Source of the DNA: Coprothermobacter sp.
GTDB lineage: Bacteria > Coprothermobacterota > Coprothermobacteria > Coprothermobacterales > Coprothermobacteraceae
Direction: 5' to 3'
Assembly: GCA_012842545.1 (NCBI GenBank)
Contig: DUSQ01000009.1
Span: forward strand, 1 to 11,044
DNA: 11,044 nucleotides
Every line of letters begins with the position of its first letter. The first letter of the stretch is position 1. The position numbers and the translations under genes are program-made. The notes under the pieces were generated by a model, which was not told where the DNA came from, made no database searches, and saw only the letters and a list, made by a program, of their open reading frames with translations. Shown in pieces: positions 1-6,092 of this stretch.

Positions 1-92
1 GCTGAAAGGGCGGCTGCTGTGCCACCGCCAGGAGTGGGTGAATCTGATGCCAATGAATCCAAAAAAGTTTTTATGGATTGCTCTTCGATCAT
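1..92 (-). CDS. fchA: Cyclodeaminase/cyclohydrolase family protein (FchA-like), N-terminal part only
   Basis: Reading the minus strand from the ATG at 92-90 gives about 30 residues that run off the left edge. They contain the motif SPTPGGGTAAAL, preceded by a FLDSLAS-type helix. This is the N-terminal signature of the formiminotransferase-cyclodeaminase C-terminal domain family, usually seen as FldxLaSxxPtPGGGsaaAl. Because the domain begins directly at the start codon, this is a stand-alone member such as methenyltetrahydrofolate cyclohydrolase FchA or a glutamate-formiminotransferase-associated cyclodeaminase, not the fused form. FchA interconverts methenyl- and formyl-tetrahydrofolate in cytoplasmic one-carbon metabolism. 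A GGAGG site on the minus strand (105-109) lies 12 nt before the ATG, a slightly long spacing. The family is well supported by the motif. The exact member cannot be settled from 30 residues. Confidence 0.75.
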   Translation of the reverse strand, partial: MIEEQSIKTFLDSLASDSPTPGGGTAAALS

Positions 93-138
93 AATACGCA
101 GAAGCCTCCAGTCATCTGAGTTTTCTTGAGACCGTTGT

Positions 139-150
139 AATATAATCATA
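139..150. promoter_or_regulatory. Divergent promoter region with overlapping -10 elements (fchA-like / exported protein)
   Basis: On the plus strand TATAAT (141-146) ends 6 nt before the ATG at 153, so the transcript would begin at or next to the start codon. On the minus strand TATATT (144-139) and TATGAT (150-145) are both acceptable -10 elements and would give the fchA-like gene a leader of about 40 nt containing its GGAGG. The two strands' elements share bases 141-144. No convincing -35 hexamer is visible for either direction at 16-18 bp. This reading rests on motif and position only. Confidence 0.5.
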
Positions 151-152
151 GC

Positions 153-1166
153 ATGCAAAAAAGCAAGCAAAAAGATGGAAAAAAAGACAATCAAAGAGTC
201 ATAACCATAATCATTGTAGTTGTTGCTGTATTGGTACTGGCATTGGTGGCATGGTGGAGCTGGAGTCAGCTGCATGGTGCTTTGAGTGTGCCATCCGAGG
301 GGTTTAAGTTTGTGGCGGAGGGGCAGAAGATTTCAGTACCGTGCCTTTCTGATGGCTCTGTGACCACCGAGGAAGTTGTACTTTACAGTGCAAAGCCAGA
401 TACTTTGATGAAGTACCTGGCTTTGCAGCAAGTAAAGACGTGTAGTGCCCCTTTGACCTGCCTGGCTAAAGGTTTCGATGGGAATAGATTGTATTTGGAC
501 CCCAATTGCTACATCGATGCTGAAAATGCAAATGTTTATGGTGATCTGTTTGAGGCGCTCAACCGCTACTTTGGTGAAGGCAACGTAATGATTGGTTCAC
601 GTCCTTTGGAGTCAAATCCACTTAGCAGGGTCATACCATCAACAGCTTATTATTTCGTTGATACGGAAGAAGGCGTTCAGCTGGTACATCGCGATGGAGT
701 CTCTTTGGACCAATTTTGGAAGGAACTGGGAGCTCAGCAGCAACCGGAGGTAAGAGTGGAAGGGACTACTGCTTATGTGAACCTAAGTTTACCCTACTAC
801 GATGATCATTTAGCTTATGCCACTGCGTTAAATGTGGAACACTTTATGAAAGTTAAAAGTGTGGTTCTCACTATAAACGGTCTGGAAGTGTATCGGCACC
901 AAGTACCATATGCTCTGAAATTGGCGAAGTCCAATGACAGCTTTCTGGTTACTGGAGAGGTATTAACTGTGGCGGAACTAGAAAGTTTTCTCAGAGGTGT
1001 GTCCATAACGGATAAAGGTAGTTCGGTACTGGTAAAGCTTGATGCTGATATGACCACAGAAGATTACAATTTGGTTATAGCGGTTTTAGATACTTTGAGT
1101 GGTAAAACGGTGAAGATTGTTGCAGGGCCTTATTCTGCTTTGGGTTCTTTCCCATCACAGTTCTGA
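153..1166 (+). CDS. Membrane-anchored exported protein, possibly GerMN-like, 337 aa
   Basis: No family is certain. The N-terminus has a basic stretch (residues 2-15) and one hydrophobic helix (about 16-35) with no lipobox, so the remaining ~300 residues should lie outside the membrane on a signal anchor. The exported part has four cysteines (C64 and three more at about 97-119) that could form disulfides. The stretch around residues 205-245 (a strand reading AYVNLSLPYY, a helix, then VKSVVLTINGLEV) has the strand-helix-strand pattern of GerMN domains (VyvdLs...vtsVvitvdG). An earlier segment with an IPSTAYYFVD motif also fits such a fold. GerMN occurs in the spore protein GerM and in LpqB-like cell-envelope proteins. 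Nothing here indicates sporulation. The ATG has no ribosome binding site but sits 6 nt after a TATAAT, which suggests leaderless translation. The 3' end overlaps the convergent minus-strand gene by 37 bp. Confidence 0.7.
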   Translation: MQKSKQKDGKKDNQRVITIIIVVVAVLVLALVAWWSWSQLHGALSVPSEGFKFVAEGQKISVPCLSDGSVTTEEVVLYSAKPDTLMKYLALQQVKTCSAPLTCLAKGFDGNRLYLDPNCYIDAENANVYGDLFEALNRYFGEGNVMIGSRPLESNPLSRVIPSTAYYFVDTEEGVQLVHRDGVSLDQFWKELGAQQQPEVRVEGTTAYVNLSLPYYDDHLAYATALNVEHFMKVKSVVLTINGLEVYRHQVPYALKLAKSNDSFLVTGEVLTVAELESFLRGVSITDKGSSVLVKLDADMTTEDYNLVIAVLDTLSGKTVKIVAGPYSALGSFPSQF

Positions 1167-2443
1167 ACATTTAATAGCCACTTTTCCGGGACATGCAGTG
1201 TTGCCGTTTGGCCTTTCTTAAGTAGGGGGAATGGTGTGAGGAATAGCCCTCTGTAAGGTATGTCTAGCTCAGAGTGTTCAGTTTCGGTGACAGCTGACAT
1301 GAGAAGCAGAAGCCTTTTAGGTAAATGAAGTACGTAATTGCCAATTTTTACGACCAACGTGTCTTGCATGCTTGCTCCTTCGTACGTGCCTGTGAAGGTC
1401 TTTACCTTTGTCTTTATAAGAAAGCCACTCTGAACCAAAGTATCGCTGATACTGTAGTCACAAAATTTGTAAATGGCTAACAGATCTGCTGCAATGGTCT
1501 GGAGCGATTTGGGTTTCTCCTGCTGGTAAAAGTTTTTGAAGAAACAAAACAATTCATCGGGAGAAAGGTAAACTTGTCTGGTTTCCAGACCGTCTAAGAA
1601 GTCTTTTTCTGCTTTAAGTATGTGCAGTCTTTGGAAGCACTGTTCATCTTTGACATTTTGGCAGTGTTTTTCTATTTTCGTTATGTGCTGTTCTAGGAAT
1701 TGTCCATAATAGTACTGCAGACTATAGAAGAAATCAGCAAAACGCGGTAACAAGCTTGCAAAAGAACAGCACATGGTGAAAAGCGTTCTGTAAGTTTGTA
1801 ATTGAGCGCCGTCGACGGGCCTTACCACACCGCAAAAGTACTGCTCAATGTTTCTCACATGGTCCGCGTAGGATATGCTAAGCTCTCTGGTGTCTGCTGG
1901 AACCTGCTCAAGCAAAGCGATGACTGCCTCAAGCTTGTAGTATAGCGACTTTGCCTCTTCTTCAGAGGGGGAATCTGATTTGTCAAGAATAGGCAATCTT
2001 TGAAAGATTTCCCACCTTCGCTTTTCCAAGGTTGTGCCTGTCCAGATGTTATTGTTGAATACAATGATGTTGTCCAGCTGTTTTCTTCCGTAGGGCAGTG
2101 CATAGGAAGACATAGCTGTGGTATAAACCTCAGCTGTGCGGAAAGTCCTTAGGAATTTATCGTTGGTTCCAGTGTGGTGAGACAAAATCAGGTACCAGAG
2201 CGGGAAGGAGGAAGGAAGACCAAAACGAAAAAGTGGAATTTCACCCGTGGTTTGCCAGAAGTCTGCATAGTGAGAGCGGCTTTCCATGATTTGTATTGCG
2301 TGAAAGTCCTGTGAAGGGTTGTTTATGCTTTTTGCACGTATAAAATCATGCGAAAGCTTGTTTATGTCGTGGGTTATGGCCATTAGTCTTAATGCCAGTT
2401 TTTGGTTCCAACTCGCAATCGTTTTAGGGCCTCCTAAATGCAT
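1130..2443 (-). CDS. Uncharacterised 437-aa protein with HD-hydrolase-like N-terminal motifs
   Basis: I do not recognise the family. Near the N-terminus are THDINKLSHDF (H25, D26), then H48 and H58, then LSHHTG (H89, H90). This order and spacing recall metal-dependent HD hydrolases, particularly the Cas3''/Cas10 type, where an HDxGK motif is followed about 35 residues later by a His and after another ~35 by HH. The glycine of HDxGK is Asn here, and no clear first His or final Asp was found. The rest (about residues 160-400) looks mostly helical, rich in aromatic and Cys residues (C229, C230), with no transmembrane helix and no GGDEF or helicase motifs. The C-terminus looks beta-rich. The gene lies alone on the minus strand between two plus-strand genes. 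A TATACT 11 nt before the ATG gives a very short or absent leader, with only a badly spaced AAGGA. It overlaps its convergent neighbour by 37 bp. The ORF is long, intact and closed by TAA, so I consider it real. Confidence 0.75.
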   Translation of the reverse strand: MHLGGPKTIASWNQKLALRLMAITHDINKLSHDFIRAKSINNPSQDFHAIQIMESRSHYADFWQTTGEIPLFRFGLPSSFPLWYLILSHHTGTNDKFLRTFRTAEVYTTAMSSYALPYGRKQLDNIIVFNNNIWTGTTLEKRRWEIFQRLPILDKSDSPSEEEAKSLYYKLEAVIALLEQVPADTRELSISYADHVRNIEQYFCGVVRPVDGAQLQTYRTLFTMCCSFASLLPRFADFFYSLQYYYGQFLEQHITKIEKHCQNVKDEQCFQRLHILKAEKDFLDGLETRQVYLSPDELFCFFKNFYQQEKPKSLQTIAADLLAIYKFCDYSISDTLVQSGFLIKTKVKTFTGTYEGASMQDTLVVKIGNYVLHLPKRLLLLMSAVTETEHSELDIPYRGLFLTPFPLLKKGQTATLHVPEKWLLNVQNCDGKEPKAE

Positions 2444-2454
2444 TTTCCTTATGA

Positions 2455-2462
2455 AGTATAAT
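2455..2462. promoter_or_regulatory. Overlapping divergent -10 elements (phoH operon / 437-aa gene)
   Basis: The octamer AGTATAAT reads TATAAT on the plus strand (2457-2462), 8 nt before the phoH ATG at 2471. It reads TATACT on the minus strand (2460-2455), 11 nt before the ATG of the minus-strand gene at 2443. The start codons are only 27 bp apart, so one small AT-rich element appears to serve both directions. No good -35 box is visible on either side. The whole gap contains no usable ribosome binding site for phoH, so the operon-head transcript would be leaderless or nearly so. Confidence 0.55.
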
Positions 2463-2470
2463 ATGCTAAG

Positions 2471-3430
2471 ATGAGCATGAAGACCTACGAACTAAAGGAA
2501 GAAGAGTGGACAGAATTCAGCCCATTTTTGACGGGATCAGAAGAACAGCTTAAATTGATGGAGCGTTTCTTCAAAGTCAATGTGGTTTCCAGCCCAGAAG
2601 GCATTGCTGTAACTGCTGAAGATGAAACTCACATAAACGACTTTATTAGTTTTCTGCGTAGTTTGTCAAATACTCTGAGGCGAGGGGAAACAATAAAAAC
2701 AGAAGATCTTCAGAGATTCTTGAGTTCCTACAGGGAGTTTGGTCGGCTGGTTTTGGGCGACGTTGTAACCTTAAATGCTCAGGGCAAGCCGGTGAGACCC
2801 AAAACCAGGGGTCAAGAGATCTTTGTCCAAGCGATGAGACAGAAGGACTTGGTTTTTGCAGTTGGTCCTGCGGGAACAGGTAAGACGTTCTTAGCAGTGT
2901 CATATGGCGTGGCACTTTTGAAAGAGAAAAGTGTTCAAAGGCTGGTTATTTCGCGTCCCATATTGGAAGCTGGTGAAAAAATTGGCTTCCTGCCCGGTGA
3001 CATCTATCAAAAGGTGGACCCATTTTTCCGGCCATTGTATGACGCTTTGTTTGAGCTGTTGGGGCCAGAGAAAACTCAGCGTTACATAGAAAGAGGCGTT
3101 ATCGAAGTTGCCCCCCTGGCGTACATGCGCGGCCGCACCTTTGACAATTCTTTCATCATTTTGGATGAGGCACAAAACACGGGTAATGAGCAGATGAAGA
3201 TGCTGTTAACGCGCATGGGTTTGGGTTCCAAGATGGTAGTTACCGGCGACATTACCCAAATAGACTTGCCAAAGCCCAAAGATTCCGGGCTGATTAGGGC
3301 TCTGGATATCTTAAAAGGTTTTGATGAGATTGCCATTGTTTACCTCAAAGAAAGCGACATTGTTCGGCACCGTCTGGTTCAGAAAATTGTAAAGGCGTAT
3401 AAGGATTATGAAGAGCAAAATCAAGAGTAA
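2471..3430 (+). CDS. phoH: PhoH-like ATPase/RNA-associated protein
   Basis: The 319-aa length and domain layout match PhoH/YbeZ-type proteins. There is a small N-terminal region (1-110) that in the family resembles a KH-like fold, then a P-loop ATPase. The Walker A motif GPAGTGKT is at residues 132-139. The family hallmark SRPILEAGEKIGFLPGD follows at about 161-177, Walker B (IILDEAQN) at 229-236, and a VVTGDITQIDLP sensor-like motif at about 256-267. In bacteria this cytoplasmic ATPase works with the endoribonuclease YbeY in rRNA and RNA metabolism, and ybeY is the second gene downstream. The gene heads the operon. The start is ATG 2471, with a second in-frame ATG at 2477 also possible; neither has a Shine-Dalgarno sequence. 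TATAAT at 2457-2462 implies a leaderless message. The 3' end overlaps pgpH by 23 nt. Confidence 0.95.
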   Translation: MSMKTYELKEEEWTEFSPFLTGSEEQLKLMERFFKVNVVSSPEGIAVTAEDETHINDFISFLRSLSNTLRRGETIKTEDLQRFLSSYREFGRLVLGDVVTLNAQGKPVRPKTRGQEIFVQAMRQKDLVFAVGPAGTGKTFLAVSYGVALLKEKSVQRLVISRPILEAGEKIGFLPGDIYQKVDPFFRPLYDALFELLGPEKTQRYIERGVIEVAPLAYMRGRTFDNSFIILDEAQNTGNEQMKMLLTRMGLGSKMVVTGDITQIDLPKPKDSGLIRALDILKGFDEIAIVYLKESDIVRHRLVQKIVKAYKDYEEQNQE

Positions 3431-5240
3431 CCTGGTTTTAATCTTGTTTGTTTTGGGCGTGGTCATATTGTTCGTGGGGCTTTTACCCTTGCGTGCCCCC
3501 ATCAAAGATGGTAGATTTACTCGATCTGTGGTAACGGACAGGAACCTGTCCATAAGATATGGTCAGGAAATTCAGGGTACGCTGTTGGTAAGCGATGAAA
3601 TGACGGTGAAGTCCTACGTTAACGCCTTATCCAAACTTGGCGAACAGACTGCTGATTCTGAGCTGAGACAGGCTTTGGCTTCACTAAGTCAGTATGTTAA
3701 GGCAAAGGGGATTTACGAAACTGAGATACCCATCAGTGCGAACTGGCTTCAAAATACGCTTAGTCTGAGTGCGGAAACTTCTCAGAAGTTAGTAAAACTG
3801 GTGTCTGGTATTCTTGTTAAGCCCACATGGGTGGAGCGACCACTGGATGTGATCACTGCCATTACCACAGCAGAAAATGTGGTCATACCAGCAGGTACCC
3901 TGGTAGCTCGAGATGGTGACGAAGTGCTTGAAGAACAAGTCAGAGCTCTGATGTTGATGGGTTTGTGGATACCTGGAAAGGCATTCTATCCAGTTAAGTA
4001 CTGGATGTTTATTTTACTTGTACCAGCTGTTTGGCTTCTGGTAACCTGGAGAAGTCAAGTTTATAAATCTTATTCACCCGTGTTTTACTTCTTTTACGGT
4101 GTTGTAGGAGCATTAGTGTTTTTCTATGTTTACCGTTTTTCAAGTTTACTTTTGGGTTTACCCTTGTTTTTGTTTGCTTTTCTTGTGCTTTCGTCAAAGA
4201 TGGCAGAGAAGGGGCTTTGGTCCATGCTTGTGCCCATGTGTGTCCTGTCTTTATTGGCTGTGCCCATGCCCGCTTACAACTGGGTTTCCCTCATACTTGT
4301 GGGCCTGCTGGTTTACGGTTTGGGCAAGCAGCTATTCCAGTACGAAACCATACTCAAGGCCGCTGGATTATCTGCATTGGTTCTGGTTGGTTTAGAGATC
4401 TTGTGGTGTTTTGGGAGCGGTGTAAGAAATCTGAGTATGTTGTGGAACGGGTTCACTTACTCTTTGATGGGATGTTTAGCAGTAGGCTTGTTGCTGGTTG
4501 GGGCATTCTGGTGGGAGGAAAGAAAAGGATACCTTACTCCGCTTACCATAGTAAAACTTAGTAATCTCAGACATCCGCTCTTACAGCGCCTTGCCATTGA
4601 ATCGCCAGGTACTTATCATCACTCCATGGTCCTGGCGCAAATGTGTGAAGAGGCTGCATCAGCCATCGGTGCTAACAGCATCTTGGCTCGTTTGGGAGCC
4701 ATGTACCATGACATTGGAAAGACAAAACAACCACAGTACTTCATAGAAAACAATCCTGAGGCCAACGATTTGCACGAGAAGATGAGTCCCAGTTTGAGCA
4801 TGCTCATACTTCTGTCTCATGTTAAAGAGGGGCTCGCTTTGGCTGAGCAATACAAACTCCCTTACAGTGTTAGAGAATTCATTGCCACCCATCATGGTAC
4901 CAGTGTCGCCAGTTTCTTTTACCACAAGGCAAAAACCAATGGTGCTGAGGTTTCTGAATCAGAGTTTAGATACCCGGGGCCGTTGCCGAGAAGTAAGGAG
5001 GCGTCAATCCTCATGTTGGCTGACGGTTGTGAGGCAGCAGTGCGCTCTCTGACTGATAAGAACGAATCCACCATAAGATCAACGGTGTCTTCCATAATAA
5101 GTTCCAGATTAGAAGACGGACAGCTAGAAAACTCTGAGCTTACGTGCAGAGATTTAACCATTATTGAGGACGTCTTTGTTAGAGTGCTTTTGGGCCTTTA
5201 TCATCCCCGGGTCCCATACCCAGGAGGTGCTGAAACGTGA
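3408..5240 (+). CDS. pgpH: 7TM-HD family cyclic-di-AMP phosphodiesterase (PgpH/YqfF)
   Basis: This integral membrane protein hydrolyses c-di-AMP in characterised homologues. Layout: TM helix 1 (about 9-27); a ~170-residue extracytoplasmic 7TMR-HDED domain; a block of hydrophobic helices from about 198 to 370 (7TM part); and a cytoplasmic HD domain. The HD residues are H404/H405 (TYHHS), H434-D435 in MYHDIGKTKQP, H495-H496 in THHGT, and D539 in LADGCEAAVRS, so the metal-binding set looks complete. At 610 aa it is roughly 100 aa shorter than Bacillus or Listeria homologues (about 710-720 aa), mostly because the outer domain is shorter. It starts inside phoH (23-nt overlap). AAGGA is only 2 nt from the ATG and AAAGG lies 12 nt away, so initiation may rely on coupling. 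It ends in a GTGA overlap with ybeY. The phoH-pgpH-ybeY-dgkA order is common in Firmicutes. Confidence 0.95.
   Translation: MKSKIKSNLVLILFVLGVVILFVGLLPLRAPIKDGRFTRSVVTDRNLSIRYGQEIQGTLLVSDEMTVKSYVNALSKLGEQTADSELRQALASLSQYVKAKGIYETEIPISANWLQNTLSLSAETSQKLVKLVSGILVKPTWVERPLDVITAITTAENVVIPAGTLVARDGDEVLEEQVRALMLMGLWIPGKAFYPVKYWMFILLVPAVWLLVTWRSQVYKSYSPVFYFFYGVVGALVFFYVYRFSSLLLGLPLFLFAFLVLSSKMAEKGLWSMLVPMCVLSLLAVPMPAYNWVSLILVGLLVYGLGKQLFQYETILKAAGLSALVLVGLEILWCFGSGVRNLSMLWNGFTYSLMGCLAVGLLLVGAFWWEERKGYLTPLTIVKLSNLRHPLLQRLAIESPGTYHHSMVLAQMCEEAASAIGANSILARLGAMYHDIGKTKQPQYFIENNPEANDLHEKMSPSLSMLILLSHVKEGLALAEQYKLPYSVREFIATHHGTSVASFFYHKAKTNGAEVSESEFRYPGPLPRSKEASILMLADGCEAAVRSLTDKNESTIRSTVSSIISSRLEDGQLENSELTCRDLTIIEDVFVRVLLGLYHPRVPYPGGAET
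5222..5227 (+). promoter_or_regulatory. Ribosome binding site fixing the GTG start of ybeY
   Basis: A perfect AGGAGG lies 9 nt before GTG 5237 and inside the last codons of pgpH. It supports GTG as the start with a 4-nt GTGA overlap and translational coupling. Confidence 0.8.
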
Positions 5241-5683
5241 TTGATGTGGGTAGAGAAGTTCCCGTACCCAGAGGAGCAATTAAGCTCACCAAGAACACTT
5301 TGAAATTTCTCTTGTCAAAATTTGGTCTGGGAAAGAAGGACGTTTCTGTGTATTTCTGCAATGAGAGGACCATCATTGACCTGAATACGCAGTATAGGTT
5401 TAATGAAGAACCCACCGATGTCCTTTCTTTCACAGGTGACGGCGATTTCTTAGGAGAAATCATAATCTGTGTGCCAGTCGCACTCAGGCAAGCCGAGGAA
5501 AGTGGTGTGGATTGGCAGGTGGAGTTTGCCATGCTCATTGTTCACAGCTTTTTGCATTTGCTTGGGTACGACGACGAAACTGAAGAAGGATTTGCTGAAA
5601 TGGTTGAAGTTCAAAATAAGCTGCTAAAAGAGTTGGGTTATGAAGAATCTTCGATTGACAGACTCATTCCGAATAGCCGTTAA
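5237..5683 (+). CDS. ybeY: Endoribonuclease YbeY (rRNA maturation factor), variant metal site
   Basis: The 148-aa cytoplasmic metal-dependent RNase family protein acts in 16S rRNA 3'-end maturation and ribosome quality control. The conserved motif LNTQYRFNEEPTDVLSF (about residues 48-65) carries the family arginine and the PTDVLSF signature. The metal-binding helix reads HSFLHLLGYDD, where the family normally has HGxLHLxGYDH. H103 and H107 are present, but the third ligand position is Asp (D113) and the Gly after the first His is Ser. A His-to-Asp change at this position still gives a possible metal ligand, as in HExxHxxGxxD metzincins. The start is GTG with AGGAGG 9 nt upstream. The 3' end overlaps dgkA by 44 nt. 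Family assignment is secure; activity with the altered site is inference. Confidence 0.95.
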   Translation: MIDVGREVPVPRGAIKLTKNTLKFLLSKFGLGKKDVSVYFCNERTIIDLNTQYRFNEEPTDVLSFTGDGDFLGEIIICVPVALRQAEESGVDWQVEFAMLIVHSFLHLLGYDDETEEGFAEMVEVQNKLLKELGYEESSIDRLIPNSR

Positions 5684-6089
5684 AGGGCTGCAAAAAGCTT
5701 TTTCACGCGAGTACCACATTCGAGTAGCTTTTTTCTTGGTACTTGCGCTATTCTTGTACAGTCTTGTGCTCGGTTTAACCCTTCGTGAATGGTTAGTACT
5801 TGTGGCATTTTCTTCGTTAGTGGTGTGTTTTGAAATGATGAACAGTGCTTTGGAAAGATTGGCCGATGCTGTTCATCCGGAGTGGAGCGAGCAGGTGGGT
5901 TTTGCGAAAGATCTAGCGGCGGGTGCCGTTCTGATCAGCATAGGGGCTGCTGCAGCTGCCGGACTGCCTGTTTATGTTTTAGCTTTTAGCAGGCGTTTTT
6001 CGGTTCCATGGACTTATTCGCTTTTTATTAACTTGGGCTTACTGATTTTTGGTATAGTTTTACTGCTTGTTTGGGATTCTAGGAGGTAA
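5640..6089 (+). CDS. dgkA: Diacylglycerol kinase / undecaprenol kinase (DgkA family)
   Basis: This small membrane kinase phosphorylates diacylglycerol or, in most Gram-positive relatives, undecaprenol, feeding the lipid carrier of cell-wall synthesis. The N-terminus has the family pattern SFRIAVKGLQKAFSREYHIRVAF. Hydrophobic helices lie at about 29-46, 50-66 and 93-117. Catalytic-type residues are visible as NSALE (N68, E72) and AKDLAAGAVLI (K90, D91). A further hydrophobic segment (about 126-146) forms a fourth helix beyond the three of canonical DgkA; the total of 149 aa compares with about 120-130 in the smaller members. The ATG lies 44 nt inside ybeY with no strong ribosome binding site, so translation is probably coupled. 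Starting further downstream would cut into the conserved N-terminus. AGGAGG for cdd lies over its last codons. The preferred substrate cannot be read from the sequence. Confidence 0.92.
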   Translation: MKNLRLTDSFRIAVKGLQKAFSREYHIRVAFFLVLALFLYSLVLGLTLREWLVLVAFSSLVVCFEMMNSALERLADAVHPEWSEQVGFAKDLAAGAVLISIGAAAAAGLPVYVLAFSRRFSVPWTYSLFINLGLLIFGIVLLLVWDSRR

Positions 6090-6092
6090 GAT

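Noticed and set aside
1..129. Plus-strand open frame ending in TGA at 127-129, as the tail of an upstream gene
   Set aside because: The minus strand over the same bases gives a clear cyclodeaminase/cyclohydrolase N-terminal motif (SPTPGGGTAAAL) with a start and GGAGG; the plus-strand reading has no recognisable pattern.
126..146. TTGAGA (126-131) as the -35 partner of TATAAT (141-146)
   Set aside because: The spacing is only 9 bp, far below the usual 16-18 bp.
153..270. Lipoprotein signal on the exported protein
   Set aside because: No cysteine follows the hydrophobic helix at a lipobox position; the first cysteine is at residue 64.
1130..2443. Calling the 437-aa protein Cas3 or Cas10
   Set aside because: Only an HD-like motif pattern is shared. 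There is no helicase or GGDEF/palm motif, no cas neighbour and no CRISPR repeats in the window.
4217..4561. 114-aa plus-strand open frame inside pgpH
   Set aside because: It is an out-of-frame reading of the membrane-helix region; the pgpH frame is continuous and conserved through it.
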